The translations under genes and the position numbers were made by a program. The notes under the pieces were generated by a model. The model was given only the letters and a program-made list of their open reading frames with translations. It had not been told where the DNA came from and did no database searches. This document shows, in pieces, positions 49,729-58,323 of a stretch of DNA of 64,000 nucleotides. The stretch comes from Streptomyces sp. NBC_00353. GTDB lineage: Bacteria > Actinomycetota > Actinomycetes > Streptomycetales > Streptomycetaceae. How positions within the stretch are numbered: the first letter of the stretch is position 1; every line of letters begins with the position of its first letter. The stretch spans positions 1,550,001 to 1,614,000 of the forward strand of contig NZ_CP107985.1 in the NCBI RefSeq assembly GCF_036108815.1, written 5' to 3'.

Positions 49729-50341
49729 CCTCGCCCAGTGCGCCGGGATCAGTGAACTCTACGACCAGGACGACCTGTTCCGGACGACGGTCGACATGGC
49801 ACGCCACCGTTTCGGTTCCGGCCAGTACCGCTATTTCACCCATGACCTGCCCCGGCCGGTGGCCGAACTGCGCGCCGCGCTCTACCCGCATCTGCTGACC
49901 ATCGCCCGCGACTGGGCCGCCCGGCTCGGCCGCCCCGCACCCTGGCCCGACACCCTGGAGGAATGGGTGGCCATGTGTCACGAAGCGGGACAGGACCGCT
50001 CGGCCCAGATCCTGCTGCGCTACGAGGAGGGCGACTGGAACGCCCTGCACCGCGACGTGTTCGGCGACATGCTTTTCCCTCTCCAGGTCGTGATCGGTCT
50101 CGACGCGTACGGCACCGACTACACCGGCGGGGAGTTCCTGCTCGTCGAGCAGCGTCCGCGCGCCCAGTCGCGCGGCACCACGAACGTCCTCGATCAGGGC
50201 CACGGACTGATCTTCACCACGCGCGACCGCCCGGTGGCCACCAGACGCGGCTGGTCCGCCGGCGCGATGCGGCACGGGGTCAGCACCGTCCGCTCCGGCC
50301 GCCGCCATGCGCTGGGCCTGGTCTTCCACGATGCCGCCTGA
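49721..50341 (+). pseudogene. 2-oxoglutarate Fe(II) dioxygenase (DUF2086-like), 5'-truncated
   Basis: About 205 codons remain in an uninterrupted frame that enters from the IS5 remnant (LLTLAQCAGISELYDQDDLF, then RTTVDMARHRFGSGQYRYFT). The core is complete: ALHRDVFGDMLFPLQVVIGL with the HRD iron ligands, TGGEFLLVEQRPRAQSR, and MRHGVSTVRSGRRHALGLVF with the distal histidine and the 2-oxoglutarate arginine. About 20-30 N-terminal residues and the promoter are lost. ATG 49796 could give a 181-residue product, but whether it is expressed or folded is doubtful. Confidence 0.7.
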
Positions 50342-50346
50342 AGCAC

Positions 50347-51138
50347 ATGTACACCCTGCTCGGCGCGGACGGACTGCCGTACCCGAGTGCAGCTCCTGGC
50401 ACGCTCGGAGGGCACCGGCGCGGACGTCTGTACGGCCGGCTCGACTGCCCCTCCGCCCTGCGGGCCCTCGCCGGTGGTCACTACGTCGCGCATCGGGTCT
50501 TCTTTGCGGACGAGACCACCGCGATCACGGCCGGATACCGGCCTTGCGCGGTGTGCCTGCCCGCGACGTACGCCCGCTGGAAACAGAACCGGGAGAGTGC
50601 CTCAGCCATGGACACCATCGAGGAGCGGAAGCAGGACAGCTCACCTCTGATCCCCGCCTCGGATCTCGCCGAACACGGCGACCTGCCGCTACCGTCCCCG
50701 CACACCGAGGCCGAACTCGCCGCACTCATGGGGCTGCTGAAGTACCCCGGGTCCCGCATCGAGACCGTGTCCGTCGGCCACAGCCGCGACGACGCGTCCC
50801 GGGCAGCGGCCGAAACCTTCAGCACCGCCTGGCGGGCCGGCGGAGGAACGGTCCTGGCCACGGTCGACTGGCCCGAGTCGGCGGCTTCCTGGCTGCGCCC
50901 CGCGACGAGGCTGACCAGTGAGACACCTGACGCCTGGGTCGTCGCAGCCGCCCCGCTCGGCTTCGCCCAACTGGCCCGTCGCCTGCGCCGGAGCACCGAT
51001 TGGGCCCCTGCCCGTACGGTTGCCTTCGCCTCACTCCAGGACGCCCGCCTGCTCGCGCTCGCCGGAGAAGACGTCCTGGACGGCCTGCGCGGCGCGAGCG
51101 CCGACGGCGGCACGTGGAACGTACGCCACGGCTGGTGA
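50347..51138 (+). CDS. Ada-type metal-binding domain fused to an unknown C-terminal domain
   Basis: A 263-residue protein starting five bases after the dioxygenase stop. Residues 1-85 resemble the Ada zinc-binding domain (YTLLGADGLPYPSAAPGTLG, RLYGRLDCPSALRALAGGHY, GYRPCAVCLPATYARWK), but only three of the four zinc cysteines are present (Cys34, Cys67, Cys70). From about residue 100 a second domain follows (LAALMGLLKYPGSRIETVSV, TVLATVDWPESAASWLRPAT, RTVAFASLQDARLLALAGED) that I cannot name with confidence. An internal ATG at 50608, ten bases after GGGAGAG, could make the second domain alone. The pair with the dioxygenase suggests an alkylation-repair theme, by inference only. Confidence 0.65.
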   Translation: MYTLLGADGLPYPSAAPGTLGGHRRGRLYGRLDCPSALRALAGGHYVAHRVFFADETTAITAGYRPCAVCLPATYARWKQNRESASAMDTIEERKQDSSPLIPASDLAEHGDLPLPSPHTEAELAALMGLLKYPGSRIETVSVGHSRDDASRAAAETFSTAWRAGGGTVLATVDWPESAASWLRPATRLTSETPDAWVVAAAPLGFAQLARRLRRSTDWAPARTVAFASLQDARLLALAGEDVLDGLRGASADGGTWNVRHGW

Positions 51139-51215
51139 CCTCCGTGCGGCCTGCGGCAGCCGGCCTTACCGCCGCCCGGCCGGGGTGGCACGTCGGGGCT
51201 GGTCGCCGCGCCGAG

Positions 51216-51374
51216 TCAGGAGACATCGTCGCGAAGCGGTCTGCCGTCGAGGGGGTCGGCGACATTCTGGACGGCCGCCAGGGCGATCCGGATCAGGGGC
51301 TCCCCGATCACCCCGGCCACATGGGATGAGAGCACCACCCGGGGAGCCCGGAGCAGCCGGAGTTCCACGGGGGC
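51216..51374 (-). pseudogene. 2-hydroxyacid dehydrogenase, C-terminal remnant
   Basis: Read leftwards, VELRLLRAPRVVLSSHVAGV then IGEPLIRIALAAVQNVADPL and DGRPLRDDVS matches the last helices of D-2-hydroxyacid dehydrogenases, including the catalytic histidine in SHVAG. Nothing upstream continues the fold. It is a relic between the Ada-like gene and the ribose operon. Confidence 0.5.
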
Positions 51375-51467
51375 GGTTCTCGGGGTGGCTCGTGCCCTGG
51401 GCCTCGGTGTCAGCAGCACAGGCGGCGCAGGCGGGTGCGCTGAGCTGTCGGACCGCCAGGACACGCA

Positions 51468-51504
51468 GTGAGGCCCAGCACCGCGTTGCGGTGCCGGGCC
51501 TCAC
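51468..51504 (-). terminator. Terminator of the ribose operon
   Basis: GTGAGGCCCAGCACCGC pairs with GCGGTGCCGGGCCTCAC across a 3-base loop, 17 pairs with one G-T wobble. It lies 16 bases past the rbsD stop in the direction of that operon. Confidence 0.85.
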
Positions 51505-51519
51505 TCGTACGCACGCGTA

Positions 51520-51909
51520 TCAGAAGAAGACGCCGCAGCGCAGCAGCACGTTCGCGTAGGGCCGCGCCTCTCCGGTACGTACCACCAGCCGCGCCCCTGC
51601 CGACAGCGCCTTGAGCTCGTCGTGTGCGACCAGCTCCAGATCGGGGAGGCACCCTGCCAGCAGCCGGGCGGCCGCAGGATTCGCCTCCCGCACCTCGCGT
51701 GCGGCCGTGGCGCCCTCGATCACCAGCTCGTCCAGCAGCCCTTCGAGCACGTCGGCGAAGGAAGGGATCCCGGCGCGGAAGGCCAGGTCGACGACGCGCG
51801 GACCGGCCGGGACGGGCATGCCCGCGTCGCAGACGAGGACCCTGTCGCCATGGCCCAGTTCGGCCAGTGCCCCGGCCAGATGACGGTTGAGGATTCCTGC
51901 CTTCTTCAC
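51520..51909 (-). CDS. rbsD: D-ribose pyranase
   Basis: A 129-residue protein matching RbsD, which interconverts pyranose and furanose forms of ribose. Conserved parts are MKKAGILNRHLAGALAELGH, DRVLVCDAGMPVPAG with the catalytic histidine/aspartate region, and the C-terminal RTGEARPYANVLLRCGVFF. The GTG start overlaps the rbsK stop by four bases. It is the last gene of the operon, followed by a strong hairpin. Confidence 0.95.
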   Translation of the reverse strand: MKKAGILNRHLAGALAELGHGDRVLVCDAGMPVPAGPRVVDLAFRAGIPSFADVLEGLLDELVIEGATAAREVREANPAAARLLAGCLPDLELVAHDELKALSAGARLVVRTGEARPYANVLLRCGVFF

Positions 51910-52811
51910 AGCGCGGAGACCTCCTCGGCGGTCGGGAAGGACGCCTGCGCGCCTTCCCTGGTGACGGCGGCGGCGCCCACCCGCACGGCGAAGGCGGCAG
52001 CCGTCGCGAGGTCCTCGCCCAGGCTGAGCCGCCAGGCGAGGGCGGCGGTGAAGGCGTCACCGGCGCCGGTGGTGTCCACGGCGTCGACCCGGGGGCTCGG
52101 GACCCGCACCACGGTGCCCGTACGGCCGTCGGCGACCAGTGCGCCCTGCGCACCCAGCGTGACCACCACCGACCGCGGGCCGAGCGCGAGAAGCTCCCGC
52201 GCCCAGTCCTCGGGGCCCGGCCCCGCGGCGTCGCCGAGCGTGAACCGGGCTTCGTGCTCGTTGACCACCAGCGGGTCGCAGGCGGCGAGTACGTCCGCGG
52301 GCAGCGGCGCGGGCGGCGACGGATTCAGTACGAACCGGGAACCGGCGGGCCGGGTGCGTGCCACCTCGGCCACGGTCTCCAGGGGGATCTCGAGCTGCGC
52401 CGAGACGACCCGGGCGCCGGCGAGCAGGCCGTCGGCGGCCCGGATGTCGCCGGGGGTCAGCCGGGCGTTGGCCCCGGGCGAAACCACGATGCTGTTGTCA
52501 CCCGACGGGTCCACCGTGATCAGCGCGACGCCGGTGGGCGCACCGCCGACCTGGACGCCACCGGTATCGACACCGGCCGCGCGCTGTGATTCCAGCAGCA
52601 GCCGACCATGGGCGTCGTCGCCGACTCTGGCGAGCAGCGCGGTCCTGGCGCCGAGGCGGGCGGCGGCGACGGCCTGGTTGGCTCCCTTGCCGCCGGGGTG
52701 GACGGCAAGGTCGGAACCGAGCACGGTCTCGCCCGGCGCGGGTCGACGCTCGACGCCGATCACCAGGTCGGCGTTGGCCGACCCCACGACCAGCAGGTCG
52801 TAGTCGCGCAT
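51906..52811 (-). CDS. rbsK: Ribokinase
   Basis: A 301-residue PfkB-family kinase that phosphorylates ribose at O5. ATG 52811 follows AGGAGG by six bases. Motifs are VVGSANADLVIGVERRPAPG, HPGGKGANQAVAAARLGART near the sugar site, NPSPP..., VTLGAQGALVADG, and DTTGAGDAFTAALAWRL with the catalytic aspartate and anion hole. It lies between the transporter gene and rbsD. Confidence 0.95.
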   Translation of the reverse strand: MRDYDLLVVGSANADLVIGVERRPAPGETVLGSDLAVHPGGKGANQAVAAARLGARTALLARVGDDAHGRLLLESQRAAGVDTGGVQVGGAPTGVALITVDPSGDNSIVVSPGANARLTPGDIRAADGLLAGARVVSAQLEIPLETVAEVARTRPAGSRFVLNPSPPAPLPADVLAACDPLVVNEHEARFTLGDAAGPGPEDWARELLALGPRSVVVTLGAQGALVADGRTGTVVRVPSPRVDAVDTTGAGDAFTAALAWRLSLGEDLATAAAFAVRVGAAAVTREGAQASFPTAEEVSAL

Positions 52812-52850
52812 CACTGTCCTCCTTTCACTGAGGTACGGGGGTGGGGCTGG

Positions 52851-54803
52851 TCAGGAGAAGTCGGCGACGTTCTTCTCCGTCACGACCTTCACCGGCACCT
52901 TGACCGTGCTGTCGACCTGCTTGCCGCGCGCGGCCTCGACCGCGTTCTGCACGGCGATCTTCCCGAGCTCCTTCGGCTGCTGGGCGACCGAGGCGTACAG
53001 GGTGCCCGCGGCGACCGCCTTCAGACCGTCGGGGGTGCCGTCGAACCCGACGACGTCGACGGACTTGCCGGCCTTGCTGCCGAGCGCCTTGACCGCGCCG
53101 AGCGCCATCTCGTCGTTCTCGGCGAAGACGCCGGTGATGCGCGGGTGGGACTGCAGCAGGTTGGTCATGACGTCCAGGCCCTTCGTGCGGTCGAAGTCCG
53201 CGGGCTGGGAGGCGACGACCTTGATCCCCGGGTAGGCCTTCAGGCCCTCGGTGAATCCCTTGCCGCGCTCGCGGCTGGCAGAGGTGCCCGCGGTGCCCTG
53301 GAGGACGACGATGTCGCCCTTGCCGCCGAGCTTGTCGGCCAGCGCCTTCGCGGCGAGCCTGCCGCCCGCGACGTTGTCGGAGGCGACGAGCGTCGCCGTC
53401 TCCGCCTTGTTGACGCCGCGGTCGGCGGCGACCACCGGGATGTCGGCCTTGTTGGCGGCCCGCACCGCGGGTCCCACCGCGTCCGAGTCCACCGGATTGA
53501 CGATGATCGACTGCATGCCTGCGCCGGTGAAGTTCTGCAGCTGGTTGGCCTGCTGCGACGCGTCGTTCTGCGCATCCGTCACAGTGAGGTCGACTCCCGC
53601 GTCCTTCGCTTCGGCCTGCGCGCCCGCCTTCATCTGGACGAAGAACGGGTTGTTGAGCGTGGAGAGCGACATGCCGACCTTGGTGGTCGTACCGGAGTTG
53701 CCGGAGTTGAAGAAGGACACGGCTGCGACGACGGCCGCCACGCACACCGCGGCGATCGCGATTTTCGCGGCTCCCTTGCCCCGGGGCCCGGAAGCACCGG
53801 ACGAGGACGCCGACGTCGTGGACCCACCGCCGGCCCGCCGACGCACCGTGTCCAGCAGGACCGCGAGCGCGATCACGACACCGATGACGACCTGCTGCCA
53901 GAAGGCCGAGACGGACAGCAGGTTGAGGCCGTTGCGGAGCACGGCGAGTATCAGGGCGCCGATCAGGGTTCCGGAAGCCTTGCCGACGCCGCCCGCGAGG
54001 CTGGCGCCGCCGATGACGACCGCGGCGATCGCGTCCAGCTCGTAACCCTGCGCGGCCTGCGGCTGCGCGGAGACCAGGCGGGAGGCGAGGACGATGCCCG
54101 CGACAGCGGCGAAGAGTCCGGACAGGGCGTAGATGACGAGCTTCTGCCGCTTGACGCGCAGGCCCGAGAGCCGGGCCGCTTCCTCGTTGCCGCCGATGGC
54201 GTACATCGAACGGCCGATGTAGGTGCGCCCGAGGATGACCGCCGTCACCAGCCCCATCGCGACCATCACGAGGACGGGGACGGGCAGCCACCCGCCGAGC
54301 GTGTCGCCGAGCACCGAGACGGAGTCGGGGAAGGGGATCGGGCTGCCCTGCGAGATGACGAGGGACAGGCCGCGGCCGATCGAGAGCATCGCCAGCGTGG
54401 CGATGAACGACGGGAGTTTCCCGTACGAGACGAGGACGCCGTTGACGAGACCGCAGGCGATGCCGGTGGCCACGGCGAGGAGCACCGCGATCCACACGGG
54501 GACGCCCTCCGACGTCGCCATCCAGGCGAGTACGGTCGCCGAGAGCGCCGCCACCGAGCCGACGGACAGGTCGATACCTGCCGAGACGATGACGAAGGTC
54601 ACGCCGAACGCGAGAATCGCCGTCACGGACGCCTGCACACCCACGTTCAGCAGGTTCTGAGTGGTGAGGAAGTCGCCGGAGAGCAGCGACATCGCCACTA
54701 CCAGAACCACCAGGGCGCTCAGTGCGCCGTTGTCGAGCAGGATGCGGCGGAGCGCCGAGGCGCCACTTGCGCCCGTATTGCTCTTGAGCGTGTCAGTGGC
54801 CAC
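52851..54803 (-). CDS. Fused ribose ABC permease and substrate-binding protein (RbsC-RbsB)
   Basis: A 650-residue single chain combining two normally separate transporter parts. Residues about 1-325 are an RbsC permease with eight or more transmembrane helices (VTFVIVSAGIDLSVGSVAAL, LPSFIATLAMLSIGRGLSLV, GYELDAIAAVVIGGASLAGG). After a serine/glycine linker comes one more transmembrane helix (AAKIAIAAVCVAAVVAAVSF) and then an RbsB-type sugar-binding domain (about 375-650: TTKVGMSLSTLNNPFFVQMK, VVAADRGVNKAETATLVASD, VDVVGFDGTPDGLKAVAAGT). No signal peptide or lipobox lies before the binding domain; the extra helix tethers it outside. GTG 54803 follows GGAGGG and overlaps the rbsA end by 11 bases. 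Confidence 0.93.
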   Translation of the reverse strand: MATDTLKSNTGASGASALRRILLDNGALSALVVLVVAMSLLSGDFLTTQNLLNVGVQASVTAILAFGVTFVIVSAGIDLSVGSVAALSATVLAWMATSEGVPVWIAVLLAVATGIACGLVNGVLVSYGKLPSFIATLAMLSIGRGLSLVISQGSPIPFPDSVSVLGDTLGGWLPVPVLVMVAMGLVTAVILGRTYIGRSMYAIGGNEEAARLSGLRVKRQKLVIYALSGLFAAVAGIVLASRLVSAQPQAAQGYELDAIAAVVIGGASLAGGVGKASGTLIGALILAVLRNGLNLLSVSAFWQQVVIGVVIALAVLLDTVRRRAGGGSTTSASSSGASGPRGKGAAKIAIAAVCVAAVVAAVSFFNSGNSGTTTKVGMSLSTLNNPFFVQMKAGAQAEAKDAGVDLTVTDAQNDASQQANQLQNFTGAGMQSIIVNPVDSDAVGPAVRAANKADIPVVAADRGVNKAETATLVASDNVAGGRLAAKALADKLGGKGDIVVLQGTAGTSASRERGKGFTEGLKAYPGIKVVASQPADFDRTKGLDVMTNLLQSHPRITGVFAENDEMALGAVKALGSKAGKSVDVVGFDGTPDGLKAVAAGTLYASVAQQPKELGKIAVQNAVEAARGKQVDSTVKVPVKVVTEKNVADFS

Positions 54804-56337
54804 GGGAGCCCTCCACTTCATCGTTCACATCTGGGGTGGTTGTTACGGACGGGGCGCTCACGGCGAGCGCCATCACCGCGTCCTGGGTCGCTTCGTGCGC
54901 GGGCAGTTCGCCGGCGATGCGGCCTTGGGCCATGACGAGCACCCGGTCGCTCATGCCGAGGACTTCGGGTAGGTCGCTGGAGATCATCAGGACCGCATGG
55001 CCTGAGGCCGTCAGTTGGTTGATGAGCTGATAGATCTCGACCTTCGCGCCGACGTCGATGCCTCGGGTCGGCTCGTCGAGGATCAGCACCCTGGTGTCGG
55101 CGAGCAGCCACTTCCCGATGACGACCTTCTGCTGGTTGCCGCCGGAGAGAGTGCGGACGTGCTGGCCGAGGCCTGCCATCCGTACGCCGAGCTCCTTGGA
55201 GATCCGGGCGGCGGCGGTGCGCTGCCCCTTGAGGTCCACGAGACCGCCGCGGCTGGCCGAACGCAGCGTGACCAGGCCGAGGTTCTCCTGCACCGAGGCG
55301 TCGAGCACGAGGCCCTGCCCCTTGCGGTCCTCGGGCACGAGCCCGATCCCGGCGCCCATGGCTGCGTTCACGTCGCCCTTGCCCAGCCGCTCGCCGCGCA
55401 CCTCGACGCTCCCTGCGTCGTAGGGGTCGGCGCCGAAGACGGCGCGGACGACCTCGGTGCGGCCGGCGCCGACGAGTCCGGCGAGTCCAACGACTTCTCC
55501 GGCGTGCACGTCGAAGCTGATGTCGTGGAAGACGCCGCCGCGGGTCAGCCCGCGCACGGAGAGCAACGCTTCGCCCGTCTCCGGGCGTTCGCGCGGGTAC
55601 TGCTGCTCGATGCTGCGCCCGACCATCAGCCGCACGAGCTCGTTCTCGGGGGTCGAGGCGGGCACCTGGTCGATGCTGCGGCCGTCACGCAGAACGGTGA
55701 CCCGGTCGCCGAGCGCCGCGATCTCCTCCAGGTGGTGGGTGATGAAGACGATCCCCACTCCGTCCGCGCGCAGCTGCCGGACGATCCGGAAGAGCTTGTC
55801 CACCTCTTCGCTGGTCAGCACGGCGGTGGGCTCGTCCATGATCAAGACACGAGCGTCCAGGCTGAGCGCCTTGGCGATCTCCACCATCTGGAGCCGGGCG
55901 ATGCCCAGTTCGCGCACCTTGGCCTTCGGTGAGACGCGCACACCGACCCGGCGCAGGAGTTCCTCGGCGTCCGCCTCCATCTTCTTGCGGTCGATCATGC
56001 CGAAGCGCCGCGGCTGGCGGCCGAGGAAGATGTTCTCGGCGACGGTCAGCTCGGGCACCAGGTTGAATTCCTGGTAGATGGTGGCGATCCCGAGCCGTTC
56101 GGCGTCCTGGGCGCCGTGGACACGTACCTCGTTCCCGTCGACCAGGATCCGTCCGCTGTCCGGGCGGTAGGCCCCGGAGAGCATCTTGATCAGCGTGCTC
56201 TTGCCTGCGCCGTTCTCACCGAGCAGGACATGCACCTCGCCGCGGCGCAGGTCGAAGTCGACGGAGTCGAGCGCGACCACGCCGGGGAAGGTCTTTCGTA
56301 TTCCCTCGATGCGCAGCAACTCGTCCTGGCTGCTCAC
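54793..56337 (-). CDS. rbsA: Ribose ABC transporter ATPase
   Basis: A 514-residue ATPase with two ABC domains. The first has GENGAGKSTLIKMLSGAYRP and LIMDEPTAVLTSEEVDKLFR; the second has LAGLVGAGRTEVVRAVFGAD (degenerate Walker A, as usual in RbsA), LSGGNQQKVVIGKWLLADTR and LILDEPTRGIDVGAKVEIYQ. GTG 56337 (VSSQDELLRIEGIRKTF) follows GGAGGAG and overlaps the regulator stop by four bases. It energises the fused permease/binding protein encoded next. Confidence 0.95.
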   Translation of the reverse strand: MSSQDELLRIEGIRKTFPGVVALDSVDFDLRRGEVHVLLGENGAGKSTLIKMLSGAYRPDSGRILVDGNEVRVHGAQDAERLGIATIYQEFNLVPELTVAENIFLGRQPRRFGMIDRKKMEADAEELLRRVGVRVSPKAKVRELGIARLQMVEIAKALSLDARVLIMDEPTAVLTSEEVDKLFRIVRQLRADGVGIVFITHHLEEIAALGDRVTVLRDGRSIDQVPASTPENELVRLMVGRSIEQQYPRERPETGEALLSVRGLTRGGVFHDISFDVHAGEVVGLAGLVGAGRTEVVRAVFGADPYDAGSVEVRGERLGKGDVNAAMGAGIGLVPEDRKGQGLVLDASVQENLGLVTLRSASRGGLVDLKGQRTAAARISKELGVRMAGLGQHVRTLSGGNQQKVVIGKWLLADTRVLILDEPTRGIDVGAKVEIYQLINQLTASGHAVLMISSDLPEVLGMSDRVLVMAQGRIAGELPAHEATQDAVMALAVSAPSVTTTPDVNDEVEGSRGH

Positions 56338-57350
56338 AGGTTGCTCCTCCGGTTCGAAGCGGGCTCGCCGCACGACCTGCGTACGACGAGATGGGCGGAA
56401 AGGGTGACCGACTGCGGGGGCCGGCCCTCGATGACGTCGACCAGCGCCCGTACGGCGGCTCGGCCGAGGTCTCCGGTCGGCTGGGCGATCGCCGTGATCG
56501 GCGGATCGGTGTGGACGAACCACGGGATGTCGTCGAACGCGGCGAGCGCGATGTCCTGCGGAACCCGCAGCCCGCGCGCACGGATCGCGTCCAGTGCGCC
56601 GAGAGCCATCAGGTTGTCGGCGGCGAAGACCGCGTCGGGCGGCTCGGGAAGGGCCAGGAACCGCTCGGTGGCACGGCGTCCGCTGTCCGCCTGGAAGTCG
56701 CCCTGACCGATGTAGGCATCGGGCAGCGGAAGCCCGTGCTCACCCAAGGCGTCGCGGAAGGCCTCCACCCGCTCGCTTCCGGTGGTGGTGGCAGCCGGGC
56801 CGGCGATGATCGCCAGCCGGCGGTGGCCGAGGCGGTGCAGATGGGCGACGAGGTCCCGCACGGCGGGACATCCGTCGGCGCGCACCACCGGCACGTCCAC
56901 CCCGGGAATCCAGCGGTCCACGAAGACCATGGGGGTGCCGCCGCGCGCGGCGTCGAGTATCTGCGGGGAGCCGCCGTCGGTGGGCGAGACGAGGAGCCCG
57001 TCGATCCGGCGGTCGAGCAGCGTACGGACGTGGTGGTCCTGCAGCTCGGGCCGCTCGTCGGCGTTTCCGATGATGACGCTGTACCCGAGGGCGCGCGCCG
57101 CTTCCTCGACCGAGCGGGCCAGCGCGGTGAAGTACGGGTTGAGTACGTCGCTGATGATCAGCCCGAGGGTGCGCGTCTGGTCGGTGCGCAGCGACCGGGC
57201 GACGGCGTTGGGCCGGTAGCCGAGCGCGTCGACAGCAGCGAGGACGCGAGCCCTCGCGTCGGGGCTGACGGACGGATGACTGTTGAGGACGCGCGACACC
57301 GTGGCGACGGACACGCCCGCCTCGGCTGCGACATCTTTGATGCTCGCCAC
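56334..57350 (-). CDS. LacI-family repressor of the ribose operon
   Basis: A 338-residue LacI/GalR-type repressor, first gene of the ribose operon. The helix-turn-helix and hinge are at the N-terminus (IKDVAAEAGVSVATVSRVLN, ARVLAAVDALGYRPNAVARS), followed by a periplasmic-binding-like sensor (TRTLGLIISDVLNPYFTALA, IDGLLVSPTDGGSPQILDAA). The GTG start is preceded by GGAGG. It likely plays the RbsR role, lifting repression when ribose is present. Two tandem operators lie about 75 bases upstream. Confidence 0.92.
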   Translation of the reverse strand: MASIKDVAAEAGVSVATVSRVLNSHPSVSPDARARVLAAVDALGYRPNAVARSLRTDQTRTLGLIISDVLNPYFTALARSVEEAARALGYSVIIGNADERPELQDHHVRTLLDRRIDGLLVSPTDGGSPQILDAARGGTPMVFVDRWIPGVDVPVVRADGCPAVRDLVAHLHRLGHRRLAIIAGPAATTTGSERVEAFRDALGEHGLPLPDAYIGQGDFQADSGRRATERFLALPEPPDAVFAADNLMALGALDAIRARGLRVPQDIALAAFDDIPWFVHTDPPITAIAQPTGDLGRAAVRALVDVIEGRPPQSVTLSAHLVVRRSCGEPASNRRSNL

Positions 57351-57421
57351 TGCCGGACCACCTCCTTGTGGTTTCCGTGAGCATCGGATCCGGAGGGCGG
57401 CGCGGGTGGCACCGACGCTCG

Positions 57422-57457
57422 TGGAAACGATTACACGAACGATTGGAAACGATTACA
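57422..57457. promoter_or_regulatory. Tandem LacI-type operators
   Basis: TGGAAACGATTACA occurs at 57422-57435 and 57444-57457, identical copies 22 bp apart (two helical turns). The 14-mer is a near-palindrome with the CG centre typical of LacI/RbsR sites. They lie upstream of the ribose operon's first gene. Confidence 0.85.
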
Positions 57458-57624
57458 TGCCCTCGAAGCAAGACCCTCCCGCCACAGCGAGACACAACCG
57501 TAATGAAGCGATGCTCATATGAGCGCGACCCGCAGGGCTCGCGGTTCCCGTGCAACCTCCACGCAACGTCGTACGGAGTTACCTGGAGCCGTCGCATCGG
57601 TACCGGACAGCGAAAGGCCGACAC

Positions 57625-57987
57625 GTGATCCCCTCGGACGCACCGCTCGTGGAGCTCACCCCCGCAGCCGCCGATCTGGTGCGGCGGCTGCGCGAGGCCC
57701 ACGGGCCGCTGATGTTCCACCAGTCCGGCGGCTGCTGCGACGGCAGCGCGCCGATGTGCTACCAGGACGGCGAGTTCCGTACCGGCAACTCCGACGTGCT
57801 GCTTGCCTCGCTCACCGTCGACGGTGTCGCGGAGCGCGTCCCCTTCTGGATGTCGAAGAGCCAGCACGAGGTGTGGGCGCACACCCGGCTGATCGTCGAC
57901 GTGGTGGCGGGGCGCGGCAGCGGGTTCTCGCTGGAGGCACCGGAGGGGGTCCGGTTCCTGATCCGGTCGCGCCTCGTCGGCACCTGA
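57625..57987 (+). CDS. DUF779 protein
   Basis: A 120-residue protein from GTG 57625. The DUF779 signature is clear: HGPLMFHQSGGCCDGSAPMC near residues 30-50 and FWMSKSQHEVWAHTRLIVDV, then GFSLEAPEGVRFLIRSR. Members are often encoded beside aldehyde dehydrogenases and are thought to be accessory to them, but no such gene is here. The paired cysteines could bind a metal. It is divergent from the ribose regulator. Confidence 0.85.
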   Translation: MIPSDAPLVELTPAAADLVRRLREAHGPLMFHQSGGCCDGSAPMCYQDGEFRTGNSDVLLASLTVDGVAERVPFWMSKSQHEVWAHTRLIVDVVAGRGSGFSLEAPEGVRFLIRSRLVGT

Positions 57988-58323
57988 TCCGCGCAGACCG
58001 CGCCCCCGACCCAGTACGTCATCGGGTGTCGCGCACCGCCACGACGCCGTCGAAACACGCCGACGCAGGCCGCGCGCCATCGGGACCGATGGCGATCGGC
58101 GCCCAGTCGTTCCTGTACGAGGGGCCCGTGCGCGTCAGCCTGCGTCGGCGGCGTTCGCCGGTGCGGAAGTCGACCGCGGCGAGGTGTCAGGTGCCGCCGT
58201 CGCCGAAGAGGTCGGGTTGCGTACGAGGTCGCACCGCCGCCAGGCGCCGGAGCGACCACCATGAGGTGTCCACCAAAGTGCGCTGTGTTTCATGACCACT
58301 TCACGGCGGCACAACGAGTCCGA
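57988..58323. other. Spacer without a recognised gene
   Basis: About 335 bases between the DUF779 gene and a small leftward membrane protein. Reading frames are short and arginine-rich. A short inverted repeat GGGACCGATGGCGATC lies near 58080-58100. Nothing else is seen. Confidence 0.4.

Noticed and set aside
52608..54935. 775-codon plus-strand frame opposite the ribose transporter genes
   Set aside because: Shadow frame rich in D, R, G and H; the ribose operon on the minus strand is unambiguous.
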